Shown here: piece after piece, positions 9,572-17,822 of the stretch
Position numbering within the stretch: position 1 is the first letter of the stretch
How the letters are laid out: every line of letters starts with the position of its first letter
From: Synechococcus sp. CB0101
Lineage (GTDB): Bacteria > Cyanobacteriota > Cyanobacteriia > PCC-6307 > Cyanobiaceae
Length of the DNA stretch: 64,000 nt
NCBI RefSeq assembly: GCF_000179235.2
Contig: NZ_CP039373.1
Location: 2,638,554 to 2,702,553 of the forward strand
Reading direction: 5' to 3'
Notes under the pieces: generated by a model
Databases searched by the model: none
Told to the model about the DNA's origin: nothing
The model's input: only the letters and a program-made list of their open reading frames with translations
Position numbers and translations under genes: made by a program

Positions 9572-10252
9572 TCACCAGAGGCCGCGTACGGCAGGAGCGG
9601 GCTTGGGAGCCTCGGGAGCCTCAGCGGTGTAAGCCGCGATGCAAGCCGGGGTGTTCATGTACCAGCTGAGCAGGGAGGTAGCCCGCTGGCTATTGGATGC
9701 ATCACTCACATCGCACACCTTCATCGCGCCCTGCAGACGCTGATCGGTGGGCAGGTTCGACATCATGCCGTAGCTCGACAACTTGCCGTCTGCCGAATCG
9801 AGGATGATGGCGCTACGCACAGCCTGAAGGCTGTGGCTCTGGCTGTAGTAGGGGGTGTAATTGTTCTGCTGAATGCTTTCAGACAGGAACTGTTCGCCCT
9901 TCTCGGAATAGAGGAAACGGGCTACGGCAGCCACGTCGACGGCGTATTCCTTTTGCAGGCCAGCCTGCAGCTCATCGGGGGACCAGCCGGAGAGATCTTT
10001 CAGATCCTTGGGAACCGGGTTATCGATCACCTCGGTGCCACCCAGGGGCAGCAGGGTGTTCGAACGAACAAAACCCTGGCTCACAGCACGGGCGGTCTGG
10101 GTGGGCAGACCTGACTGAATGAAGGTGGGAGCGCCGTAACGAACGCCAGCCTGATCGGAATTGATGGTGGTGGGCCCTTGAGGAATGGCCTGGGCCGAGA
10201 GGCCTGCGAGCAGGACACCAGCGCCAGCCAAGGGGAGGAGAACCTTGCGCAT
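9572..10252 (-). CDS. Secreted DUF1400-like protein, paralog B
   Basis: A 226-residue exported protein. ATG 10252 gives a clean signal peptide (MRKVLLPLAGAGVLLAGLSA-QA). Residues 85-175 hold the DUF1400-like core: DLSGW, FLYSEKGEQFL (113-123), then SLQAVRSAIILDSADG (141-156). Cys180 and Cys204 are shared with paralog A. The C-terminus is Pro/Ala-rich and ends AVRGLW in both copies. No catalytic Ser motif of an alpha/beta hydrolase is present, so it is not an esterase by itself. A terminator follows. It is probably periplasmic; the role is unknown. Confidence 0.8.
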   Translation of the reverse strand: MRKVLLPLAGAGVLLAGLSAQAIPQGPTTINSDQAGVRYGAPTFIQSGLPTQTARAVSQGFVRSNTLLPLGGTEVIDNPVPKDLKDLSGWSPDELQAGLQKEYAVDVAAVARFLYSEKGEQFLSESIQQNNYTPYYSQSHSLQAVRSAIILDSADGKLSSYGMMSNLPTDQRLQGAMKVCDVSDASNSQRATSLLSWYMNTPACIAAYTAEAPEAPKPAPAVRGLW

Positions 10253-10368
10253 GGTTGTGCAGAGGATGACTCTCCCGGTATGGCGAGCAGGAACGTCCAC
10301 CATGGACCTTCTGCAGGTTGATTTAAGAATCGGTTATCGAAAAACAGGGGATCGGTTAACGCTGGAGC

Positions 10369-10881
10369 TCAACTGCGCGGCCCCGTTCCACGGCGTGCGG
10401 GGAGCTCCAGTGCTGTCCAGCCGGGCGGGCAATGCAAGGCATCGCGCTCAAAGCGGAAGGCAGCGGGTTCACCGCGACCGCTGCAGGCCACGCCACGGGG
10501 CACGTTGTCTTCAGCCTGCACCTGAGCCACATAGCGCTCGTCACCGCCCCTGGGAATCAACAACAGTTGCACCCGGTCGGGGGCTTCGCTGATCCGCGCC
10601 TCCATCCCTTCCGGAGTCTCCAGGCCAAGAACGTCGAGATAGCCGGTGAAACTGCCCCAGAAGTAACGGGTGATCTGGCCGCCCACAAACTGCCCCAACG
10701 CTTCGCTGGCTCTGGCGCGGCCATCCTGCAGGGCCTCCTGGGAAGCCAGATCCGCCAACACCCGATCGGTGGACGCGCCAGTGCGCATGGCCGGAGGCGG
10801 CAACAGGCGCCACTGAGCCAGCCCGGCCACCCCCAACAGGCTCAACAGAGCCAGCACGCTGAAGCGCAGGGCCATCGGCAT
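10369..10881 (-). CDS. Conserved hypothetical protein with N-terminal signal anchor
   Basis: 170 residues with one hydrophobic segment at residues 4-24 (ALRFSVLALLSLLGVAGLAQW), then a soluble domain facing the periplasm or lumen. Pieces such as GGQITRYFWGSFTGYLDVLG and GDERYVAQVQAEDNVPRGVAC look like a compact globular fold, with two Cys (CSGRG, HCPPGW). I do not recognise the family. It is 36 bases downstream of the phosphopantetheinyl transferase gene and probably cotranscribed with it. Confidence 0.65.
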   Translation of the reverse strand: MPMALRFSVLALLSLLGVAGLAQWRLLPPPAMRTGASTDRVLADLASQEALQDGRARASEALGQFVGGQITRYFWGSFTGYLDVLGLETPEGMEARISEAPDRVQLLLIPRGGDERYVAQVQAEDNVPRGVACSGRGEPAAFRFERDALHCPPGWTALELPARRGTGPRS

Positions 10882-10917
10882 GAAGGGGGCCTGCTCAGAT
10901 CTGGGAACGGGCGGACG

Positions 10918-11592
10918 TTAATCCCAGATCGCCTGTTCGGCTGCCTGTCCCACCACAGCGCACAACCAGCCGTTACGGCGCTCACACACGCTGCGCGGTT
11001 GCCAACCCTCCAGTAGGTGTTCCAGGCGCTGGTGCTCAGCGCACCACTGCCAATGGCGCAGATCCGTGGCCAGGCTGCTGCGTTGCCATTTGATCGCGGC
11101 CTCCTTGCGCACCCAACTCTCCAGCACCTGCGGCGCGCGTTGCGGCGGAGCGAGACGTTGCAGCTCAAACCACTCCTGCGGCGGGAAAAACCGACGCGCC
11201 AACAACTCCGCCTGAATCCGCCTCTGCTGCCACTCCAGATCCACACCGATGGGCCATGGCGACCAAGCCAGCAGCAGCTGATCACGGCTGTGGCTCAGGC
11301 TCACGCAGCCCAACCCCTCTGCGAGGGAGGGGGCCTGACCCGGGGGACTGTGCAGCGGAACGGCCTCAGGGTTCAGTTGCAGCAGCTCGGCCAGGCGACT
11401 GCGCAACTGATGGCGGCTGGCGCGGTAACGCCGCTGAACCGGCAGCGGCAACTCAGCACTCCAGGCCCGCTCTGCCTCGCTGATCGCCCAAGGCCCTGCC
11501 TCATCGAGCTCCAGCGACTGCAGCCACACCCGCGGCGGCGCCGCACTCAGAGCTCCCCTTAGGCTCCCGCCATTGTGTTCAAGCCCCGCCAT
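10918..11592 (-). CDS. 4'-phosphopantetheinyl transferase superfamily protein (Sfp/HetI-like)
   Basis: Transfers the 4'-phosphopantetheine arm of CoA onto carrier proteins; in cyanobacteria the Sfp-like enzyme serves fatty-acid ACP and any polyketide or peptide carriers. Motifs seen are VSLSHSRDQLLLAWSPWPIGVDLEW (positions about 11229-11303, with the metal-binding G-V-D-x-E) and the later ESWVRKEAAIKW helix (W-x-x-K-E-A). About 224 residues from ATG 11592, which falls two bases inside the divergent prxQ start. GTG 11529 would remove that overlap. It lies directly upstream of the 170-residue hypothetical gene. Confidence 0.88.
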   Translation of the reverse strand: MAGLEHNGGSLRGALSAAPPRVWLQSLELDEAGPWAISEAERAWSAELPLPVQRRYRASRHQLRSRLAELLQLNPEAVPLHSPPGQAPSLAEGLGCVSLSHSRDQLLLAWSPWPIGVDLEWQQRRIQAELLARRFFPPQEWFELQRLAPPQRAPQVLESWVRKEAAIKWQRSSLATDLRHWQWCAEHQRLEHLLEGWQPRSVCERRNGWLCAVVGQAAEQAIWD

Positions 11593-12058
11593 GGCTCTGC
11601 AGATCGGTGATGCCGCCCCTGAGTTCACCCTCCCAAACCAGAACGGCGAGCCGGTGAGCCTGGCCAGCTTCAAAGGCCAGCGCGTGGTGATCTACTTCTA
11701 TCCCAAGGACGACACCCCGGGCTGCACCAAAGAAGCCTGCAACTTCCGCGATCAGTGGTCGGCCTTTGAGCAACACAACATCGCTGTGCTCGGCATCAGC
11801 AAAGACGGTGCAGCCAGCCACGGCAAATTCATCAGCAAATACGACCTGCCCTTCACCCTGCTCACCGACGCCGAGCCCTGCCCGGTGGCGGAGAGCTTCG
11901 GCAGCTATGGCCTCAAGAAATTCATGGGGCGTGAATACATGGGGATGATGCGCCACACCTTCGTGGTGGATGCCGACGGCAAGATCGAAAAGGCCTACAC
12001 GAAGGTGAAGGCTGAAACCATGGCCGACGACATCCTGCGCGATCTGGGCCTGGCCTGA
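11591..12058 (+). CDS. bcp: Peroxiredoxin Q/BCP
   Basis: A 155-residue thiol peroxidase (thioredoxin-dependent) that reduces H2O2 and organic hydroperoxides. It starts MALQIGDAAPEFTLPNQNGE. The peroxidatic Cys in TPGCTKEAC is followed by a resolving Cys five residues later, which is the PrxQ/BCP signature. YFYPKDDTPGC is also typical. ATG 11591 gives the standard family N-terminus; an upstream in-frame ATG at 11573 would add six residues. It is divergent from the phosphopantetheinyl transferase and convergent with coaX (2-base gap). Confidence 0.95.
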   Translation: MALQIGDAAPEFTLPNQNGEPVSLASFKGQRVVIYFYPKDDTPGCTKEACNFRDQWSAFEQHNIAVLGISKDGAASHGKFISKYDLPFTLLTDAEPCPVAESFGSYGLKKFMGREYMGMMRHTFVVDADGKIEKAYTKVKAETMADDILRDLGLA

Positions 12059-12060
12059 AC

Positions 12061-12741
12061 TCAGGAGCACCAATCCACCACCGGCAGCGCCGCCATCGCC
12101 TCCAACGCCAGGTTCGGCGCATGCACGGCGTGGATGCGTTGCTCCAGCAGGAGTGGCCGCAGCAGCTCGGCATCGCCGCCGGTGAGCCACAGCTGAGCTC
12201 CCTCGGCGGTCGCCGCGGCCGATGCAATCGCGGCCGCCACCGCCCGGCGGCATCCTTCCGCCATGGCATCGACCGTGGGGGAAGGCCACGCCGATACCGA
12301 TTGCGTGGGGTCAACCCCATCAGCCTTGACCGCGGGCAACTGGGCCGTGGCACCTGCCAGGGCCCTGAGCTGCAGCGCCACCCCAGCGCTGATCAATCCC
12401 CCCACAAAACCGCCATCGGCATCCACCCGCGTGAGGCTCAAGGCGGTGCCGGCATCAGCCACCAACACAGACTGGCGCTGCTGGCGCCAGGCCCTCCAAC
12501 CCACCAGAGCGCGATCGATTCCCAGCCAAGGGGGCACACCGTGCAACGGCACATCCGCCAGTTGAAGCTGGCGCCCCAAGGCGAAACGCTCATGGCTCTG
12601 GACTGGCCCCACGGCGGCCCAGGCCTGCAGATCAGCTAGTTCGCCAACCTCCCCAGCCGCGCTGTGCCAGCAGCGCAAGCCATCGGCGCTGCGCTCGGCC
12701 CAATGCCAGCGGCTGTTGCCGATCAGCAACAGCCGCCCCAC
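12061..12741 (-). CDS. coaX: Type III pantothenate kinase (CoaX), with altered phosphate-1 motif
   Basis: About 226 residues, GTG start, first step of CoA synthesis. The ASKHA-fold motifs VADAGTALSLTRVD and GGFVGGLISAGVALQLRAL match CoaX (D-x-G-T-A and G-G-x-I-x-x-G), and the C-terminal LWLTGGDAELL matches the adenosine motif. The N-terminal motif reads LLLIGNSRWHWA, where family members usually have D-x-G-N-T/S, so the conserved Asp is absent. Its GTG directly abuts the TGA of cysH upstream, implying coupled translation. Confidence 0.9.
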   Translation of the reverse strand: MGRLLLIGNSRWHWAERSADGLRCWHSAAGEVGELADLQAWAAVGPVQSHERFALGRQLQLADVPLHGVPPWLGIDRALVGWRAWRQQRQSVLVADAGTALSLTRVDADGGFVGGLISAGVALQLRALAGATAQLPAVKADGVDPTQSVSAWPSPTVDAMAEGCRRAVAAAIASAAATAEGAQLWLTGGDAELLRPLLLEQRIHAVHAPNLALEAMAALPVVDWCS

Positions 12742-13479
12742 TCAGATGCCCTCGCCTGCCATCCCGGGCAGATGGATGCCGCATTCCTGCTTGAGCCCAC
12801 CGAAGCGGGTGGCACGGCCGCTGAGGCCACCGTCATCAGGACCGCTGGAGTGCCAATCGCCCACCGTGGAGTAGCCCTGCTCGAACAGGGGATGCTGGGG
12901 TAGATCGTGCTCCTGCATGTAATAGAAGACGTCTTTATTGGTCCAGGCGAGCAGGGGCCGCAGGGCCCAACGGCCACGCATTTGCGCCAGGGGCTGCATG
13001 GTGCTGCGGTGATCGGTCTGCCGGCCGCGAACCCCACTGGCCCAGCAGCGCACAGCGAGCGCGTCCATGGCGCGATCCAGGGGCTCCACCTTGCGAATGC
13101 GGTGGTAGGTCTCCATGTCTTCCACCCGGCCGGTTTCCCAGAGGCGGCCGTGGAGCGCTTCCATCCGCGCCGGGCTGAGCTCGGCCTGGGCCACATGCAC
13201 CTGGAGCCCCAGGCGCTCGATCAAGGTTTCGGCGTAGCGGTAGGTCTCTGGAGGCAGATAGCCCGTATCCACCCAGATCACCGGCACTGGGCGATCCAGC
13301 TGGCTGATCAGATGCAGCGACACCGACGCCTGAATGCCGAAGCTGGTGGTGAGGGCAAAGCCATCGCCGAACTGCTCAAGGCCCCAGCGCAGCCGCCCCA
13401 GCGCATCAAGGGACTCCAGCGCCTGGCAGCACTGCTGCTCATCCAACGCCGCTGGGGGAGTGACCGGGGGGCTCGTCAT
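12742..13479 (-). CDS. cysH: Phosphoadenylyl-sulfate (PAPS) reductase
   Basis: Reduces PAPS to sulfite with thioredoxin, in sulfate assimilation. Motifs are TTSFGIQASVSLHL, the PP-loop-like region PVIWVDTGYLPPETYRYAETL, and the C-terminal catalytic Cys in KQECGIHLPG. The Cys pairs that bind a 4Fe-4S cluster in APS reductases are missing (YHRIRKVEPL in place of CCxxRKxxPL), so PAPS rather than APS is the expected substrate. ATG 13479 has a GGAGG site 8 bases upstream and is preferred; a GTG at 13521 would add 14 residues. It is followed with no gap by coaX. Confidence 0.93.
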   Translation of the reverse strand: MTSPPVTPPAALDEQQCCQALESLDALGRLRWGLEQFGDGFALTTSFGIQASVSLHLISQLDRPVPVIWVDTGYLPPETYRYAETLIERLGLQVHVAQAELSPARMEALHGRLWETGRVEDMETYHRIRKVEPLDRAMDALAVRCWASGVRGRQTDHRSTMQPLAQMRGRWALRPLLAWTNKDVFYYMQEHDLPQHPLFEQGYSTVGDWHSSGPDDGGLSGRATRFGGLKQECGIHLPGMAGEGI

Positions 13480-13567
13480 CGGTCCATCCTCCAATGCCAG
13501 GGGAATCGCTTCCGTTGCCACAGCTGCTGGTTAGGGTTCGCGCAACACCATCTGCCCGATCGCAGCC

Positions 13568-14740
13568 GTGCCCTCAGCCGAGGCCGAACAGCAACCTGTT
13601 GTGGTGGTGGGAGGCGGTTTCGGCGGGCTGAGCGCAGCCTTGCAGCTGGCGGCTTCCGCTGCCGACGTGCCGGTGATCCTGATTGAGCCGCAGGAGCGTT
13701 TTCTGTTTCTGCCCCTGCTCTATGAGCTGCTCAGCCAGGAGTTGCGGCGCTGGGAAGTCGCCCCGAGCTACAGCGAACTCCTGGCCGGCAAAGGGGTGGT
13801 GTGGCTACGCGATCGGGTCAGCCAGATCGATACAGCCGCACAACAGCTGCGCACCGAGGGCGGTCAACAGATCGCCTACAGCCAACTGGTGCTGGCCACC
13901 GGCGGCAAACCCACCACCTACGGCATCCCCGGCGTTGCCGAACACTGCCTGGGCTTCCGCAGCCTGGCGGATGTGGATCGGCTGCAGCAGCTCGTGCAAC
14001 AGCTCAAGCAACAGCAGCGGCCCCTGCAACGCCTCGCCATCGTGGGAGCCGGCGCCAGTGGTGTGGAGCTGGCCTGCAAGCTCGCCGATCTGCTGCAAGG
14101 GGCCGCCGTGCTGGAGCTGATCGAGCAGGGGGAGGAGCTGCTGCCGGCTTCTCGGTCGTTCAACCGGGAGCAGGCACAGCAGGCCCTGCTGAAGCGCGAT
14201 ATCCGGCTGCGCACCGGCACGCGCGTGATGGCGGTGAGCGCAACAGCCGTGAGCCTGCAACGGGGCAACAGCAGCGAAACCCTCAGCTGTGACGGGGTGA
14301 TCTGGACCGGCGGTGTGGTGGGCAGCGTTCCTGAGATCACCCCTGCCCTCGAGCTCGATCGCCGCGGTCGGTTGCCCTGTCAGAGCGATCTTCGGGTGAT
14401 CGGCGCTGAGCACGTTTTTGCCATGGGTGATGCGGCGCTCTGCCCCGATGCCAGCGGCGATGCCCATCCGGCCACGGCCCAGGTGGCCTACCAGCAGGCC
14501 ACCTGCGTGGCGGCGAATCTGCTGCGCCAGCGCCGCGGGGAGGAGCTCCAGCCCTTCATCTGGAACGATTTAGGCGAAATGCTGGGGTTGGGCATCGGCC
14601 ACGCCAGCCTGACCGGCATGGGGATCACCCTGGCGGGAGCCGCGGCCTTTCAACTGCGGCGCCTGGCCTATCTGGCCCGCATGCCGGGGCTGCAGCACCA
14701 GCTGCGGGTGGCCGGTGGCTGGCTGGCCGATTGGTTCTGA
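13568..14740 (+). CDS. Type II NAD(P)H dehydrogenase-like FAD oxidoreductase
   Basis: About 390 residues, GTG start. Two Rossmann motifs are visible: FAD-binding VVVVGGGFGGLSAALQLA at the N-terminus and NAD(P)H-binding LAIVGAGASGVELACKLADL near residue 160. The FAD C-terminal motif is HVFAMGDAAL, followed by ATAQVAYQQATCVAANLL. This is the NDH-2 (Ndb) family, which oxidises NAD(P)H and passes electrons to plastoquinone or a phylloquinone precursor without pumping protons. Which of NdbA, B or C it corresponds to is not decidable here. It diverges from cysH across an 88-base gap. Confidence 0.88.
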   Translation: MPSAEAEQQPVVVVGGGFGGLSAALQLAASAADVPVILIEPQERFLFLPLLYELLSQELRRWEVAPSYSELLAGKGVVWLRDRVSQIDTAAQQLRTEGGQQIAYSQLVLATGGKPTTYGIPGVAEHCLGFRSLADVDRLQQLVQQLKQQQRPLQRLAIVGAGASGVELACKLADLLQGAAVLELIEQGEELLPASRSFNREQAQQALLKRDIRLRTGTRVMAVSATAVSLQRGNSSETLSCDGVIWTGGVVGSVPEITPALELDRRGRLPCQSDLRVIGAEHVFAMGDAALCPDASGDAHPATAQVAYQQATCVAANLLRQRRGEELQPFIWNDLGEMLGLGIGHASLTGMGITLAGAAAFQLRRLAYLARMPGLQHQLRVAGGWLADWF

Positions 14741-14763
14741 CGCACCGCACCACCACTGCTTCG

Positions 14764-15441
14764 ATGACCGACGCGCGCCGCCCCGAAGGCCTGCTGCTCG
14801 ATGCGATGGGCACCCTGATCGGCCTGCGCCGCTCCGTGGGCAGCACCTACGCGGCATTCGCCGCGGAGCACGGGGTGAACGTGGAGGCGGAGGCGATCAA
14901 CGCCGTGTTCCCGCAGCTGTTTCGCGCCGCACCGCCCCTTGCCTTCCCAGGATTGGAAGGCAAGGCGCTGCTCGAGGCAGAACAGGCCTGGTGGGTGGCC
15001 TTGATCGATGGCTGCCTCAAGGCCTGCGGCCATGACGATCCGCTGCCGGAGGGGTTGGGGCCCGCCCTGTTTCGGCACTACGCCACCGCCGAGCCCTGGC
15101 AGGTGTATGGCGATGTGGCCGAGCATCTGCAGCAGTGGCGCAGCGCAGGCCTCAAGCTGGCCGTGGTGAGCAACTTCGATCAGCGGCTGCACGGATTGCT
15201 GGAGCAACTCGAGCTGGCACCACTGATCGACACGGTGGTGGTGTCGTCAGCAGTGGGGGCGGCCAAACCCGATCCGCGGCCGTTTGAGCGGGCGCTGGAG
15301 CTACTGGAGCTGCCGGCTGCGGCGGCCTGGCACATCGGCGACAGCCCCGAGGATGAAGCCGGTGCCCGGGCAGCCGGCCTGCACTGCGTGTTGATCCAGC
15401 GGAAGCAGCCCGCGGGCACCCCAGGCGGAACACGCTCTTGA
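14764..15441 (+). CDS. HAD-superfamily hydrolase (HDHD3-like) with variant motif I
   Basis: 225 residues. HAD motif I reads LLLDAMGTLIGL, giving the nucleophilic Asp but Ala-Met in place of the second Asp usual in HAD phosphatases (DxDGT). Motif II is VVSNFD, motif III is a Lys in GAAKPDPRPF, and motif IV is HIGDSPEDEAGARAAG. A helical cap is inserted after motif I (C1-type). ATG 14764 was chosen since the longer frame would overlap the upstream dehydrogenase. The 3' end overlaps hflX by 4 bases. The substrate is unknown. Confidence 0.85.
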   Translation: MTDARRPEGLLLDAMGTLIGLRRSVGSTYAAFAAEHGVNVEAEAINAVFPQLFRAAPPLAFPGLEGKALLEAEQAWWVALIDGCLKACGHDDPLPEGLGPALFRHYATAEPWQVYGDVAEHLQQWRSAGLKLAVVSNFDQRLHGLLEQLELAPLIDTVVVSSAVGAAKPDPRPFERALELLELPAAAAWHIGDSPEDEAGARAAGLHCVLIQRKQPAGTPGGTRS

Positions 15442-17075
15442 AGCAAACCGCCCTTCTGGGCCGCACCGCCGGCCTACGCCCCGCCCAAACCCGCCGCCTG
15501 GAGCGCCTCAGCCACCGGCGCCATCCCGAAGCGTTCGGCGCGGATCTACTCAGCCTGCAGCGGCTGGCCGCCGAAAGCTGCGAACTCGAACTGCCCCTGA
15601 GCCTGGTGATCGATGGCCGCGGTCTCTGCCGGCTGCTGTGGGTGGGGCCGCTGGAGCAATCCGGCCGGCTGCTGGAGCGCCTGCCCGGCGGACCACGCCG
15701 GCAAGGCAGCGACCTGCGCCTGATCACCTGCGTGGGGCGGGCGAAGCAGCTCGAACCCCATGGCAGCGAAGCGGTGGTGGGCCTCGATCTCGATCCCCAG
15801 CTCTGGCTGCGCTACGGGCAACAGCCCGGAGCAGGCGGCCTCTGGGCCGCCGCGGCCTATCTGCCCGGCGGCGATCCCGCCCATCCCTGGCAGCAGCAAC
15901 ACGAAGCCGACCTCAGCGAGCTCTGCCAGTGGATCCCGCCGGAGCGGCCCACGCTGCAGCCCCAGGCCATCCAGCCGAGCGGCATCGAGCAGGTGCTGCT
16001 GCTGGTGCTCAGCCCCTCCGATCCCGAAACGGCGCGGCGTGAAATCGCTGAGCTGGAGGGTTTGGTGCGCAGCGCCGGCTCCAAGCCGGTGGGGCTGGTG
16101 GTGCAACGCAAAGCCTCCGGCTCCCCGCAAACCCTCTGGGGCGAAGGCAAGCTGCGCGAAGCGGCGCTGGAAGCCCGGCGGCTGGGGGCCTCACTGGTGG
16201 TGACCGACCGCGAACTCACCCCCGCACAGGCCCGCAACCTGGAGCGCCTGCTGGATCTGCCCGTAAGCGATCGCAGCGAATTGATTCTCGACATCTTTGC
16301 CCAGCGGGCCGCCAGCGGCGCCGGCCGGCTGCAGGTGGAACTGGCGCAGCTGCGCTACCGGCTGCCGCGGCTGGTGGGGCGGGGCCTGAGCCTCTCGCGC
16401 CAGGGCGGCGGCATCGGCACCCGCGGCCCCGGCGAAACCCAGCTGGAGAAAGATCGCCGCGCCATTGCCCGCCGCATCGACAAGCTGCAGCGCGATGTGC
16501 AAAAGCTGCGGGAACACCGGGCCCGCATCCGCAGCGGGCGCCACGGGCTGCAGCGCTTTGCCCTGGTGGGTTACACCAATGCCGGCAAAAGCTCCCTGCT
16601 CAATGCCTTGAGCAAGCCAGCGGCAGGTGATGCGGTGCTGGCCGAAAACAAATTATTTGCCACCCTCGATCCCACCACCCGCCGCATCAGCCGGCCCGAT
16701 CCGGCCGGAGGCCCGCCGCAAAACCTGCTGCTCACCGACACGGTGGGCTTCATCCGCGCCCTACCGCCGCCGCTGGTCGAAGCCTTCCGCTCCACCCTGG
16801 AAGAAACCCTGGAAGCTGATCAGTTGCTGCTGGTGGTGGACCTCTCTGATCCGGGCTGGGTGGAGCAGCTCAACACAGTGCACACCATCCTTGATGAGCT
16901 GGGCAGAGACACCCCAAGGCGGCTGATCGGCAACCAGATCGATCGCTGCCCCGCCGAAGCGCTGCAGCAGGCGCGTGCCCTCGATGGCCAGGCACTGTTT
17001 GTCTCCGCCACCGGGGGGCTGGGTCTGGAGGGGCTGCGCGATTGGCTGTTCAGCGAACAGCCGCCGTTGGCTTGA
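15438..17075 (+). CDS. hflX: Ribosome-associated GTPase HflX
   Basis: 545 residues, longer than E. coli HflX (426) through an N-terminal extension of about 170 residues. The HflX domain has DRSELILDIFAQRAASGAG and the signature GGGIGTRGPGETQLEKDRR. The G domain has G1 GYTNAGKSSLLNAL, G3 DTVGFIR and G4 NQID. HflX splits or rescues stalled ribosomes. The TTG start overlaps the HAD stop (TTGA), so the two genes are translationally linked. Confidence 0.93.
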   Translation: MKQTALLGRTAGLRPAQTRRLERLSHRRHPEAFGADLLSLQRLAAESCELELPLSLVIDGRGLCRLLWVGPLEQSGRLLERLPGGPRRQGSDLRLITCVGRAKQLEPHGSEAVVGLDLDPQLWLRYGQQPGAGGLWAAAAYLPGGDPAHPWQQQHEADLSELCQWIPPERPTLQPQAIQPSGIEQVLLLVLSPSDPETARREIAELEGLVRSAGSKPVGLVVQRKASGSPQTLWGEGKLREAALEARRLGASLVVTDRELTPAQARNLERLLDLPVSDRSELILDIFAQRAASGAGRLQVELAQLRYRLPRLVGRGLSLSRQGGGIGTRGPGETQLEKDRRAIARRIDKLQRDVQKLREHRARIRSGRHGLQRFALVGYTNAGKSSLLNALSKPAAGDAVLAENKLFATLDPTTRRISRPDPAGGPPQNLLLTDTVGFIRALPPPLVEAFRSTLEETLEADQLLLVVDLSDPGWVEQLNTVHTILDELGRDTPRRLIGNQIDRCPAEALQQARALDGQALFVSATGGLGLEGLRDWLFSEQPPLA

Positions 17076-17128
17076 CGTCAGTTCACACCCTGGCTATGTC
17101 AGCATCTGGCCTCTTCCCATGCCGGCTC

Positions 17129-17763
17129 ATGGCGCTCCAACTGGGCGACACCGTCCCCGATTTCACCCAGAACTCCCAGCTGGGACCGATCAACCTCTAC
17201 GACTTCGCCGGCGATAGCTGGGTGGTGCTGTTCTCCCACCCCGCCGACTACACCCCGGTGTGCACCACCGAGCTGGGTGAGGTGTCGCGCCTGCGCTCCG
17301 AGTGGGAGAAGCGCAATGTGAAAACGATTGCCCTGAGCGTGGACTCCGCCGAGAGCCATGGCGGCTGGATCTGCGACATCAACGAGACGCAGAACACCAC
17401 GGTCGACTACCCGATCCTCGCCGATGAGGACAAGAAGGTGAGCGATCTCTACGGGATGATCCACCCCAACTCGCTCAACAACCTCACGGTGCGTTCGGTG
17501 TTCATCATCGACCCCAACAAAAAGCTGCGTCTGCAGATCACCTACCCCGCCAGCACCGGCCGGAATTTCCAGGAGATCCTGCGGGTGATCGACTCCCTGC
17601 AGCTCACCGACCACCACCAGGTGGCCACCCCGGTGAACTGGAAAGACGGCGAAGACTGCGTGGTGGTGCCCTCCATCCCCACCGATGAAGCCCGCACCAA
17701 GTTCCCCAAGGGCGTGACCGAGATCAAGCCCTACCTGCGCATGACCCCCAGCCCAACAAGTGA
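17129..17763 (+). CDS. 1-Cys peroxiredoxin (Prx6/AhpC-TSA type), frameshifted at its last codons
   Basis: A 1-Cys peroxidase: the peroxidatic Cys lies in HPADYTPVCTTELG, and the long Prx6-type C-terminal domain runs NWKDGEDCVVVP to KPYLRMTP. It starts MALQLGDTVPDF at ATG 17129. The expected family ending is MTPQPNK followed by stop. Here the bases after ATG ACC are one C short (run of five C at 17745-17749): adding one C gives exactly TPQPNK and TGA at 17761-17763. As written, the frame runs on through the terminator and out of phase across anmK to 18211. The feature end marks the restored stop, so its length is not a multiple of three. This is either a sequencing error or a real indel. Confidence 0.9.
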
Positions 17764-17787
17764 TCGCCTAGGCGGCACGATGCATCA

Positions 17788-17816
17788 GCCCCGGGACAAT
17801 GCCCGGGGGCTTTTTT
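17788..17816 (+). terminator. Rho-independent terminator between peroxiredoxin and anmK
   Basis: A GCCCCGGG stem, ACAAT loop and CCCGGGG(G)C arm are followed by TTTTTT. It lies 24 bases after the expected peroxiredoxin stop and ends 6 bases before the anmK ATG. Confidence 0.85.
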
Positions 17817-17822
17817 GTTGTC

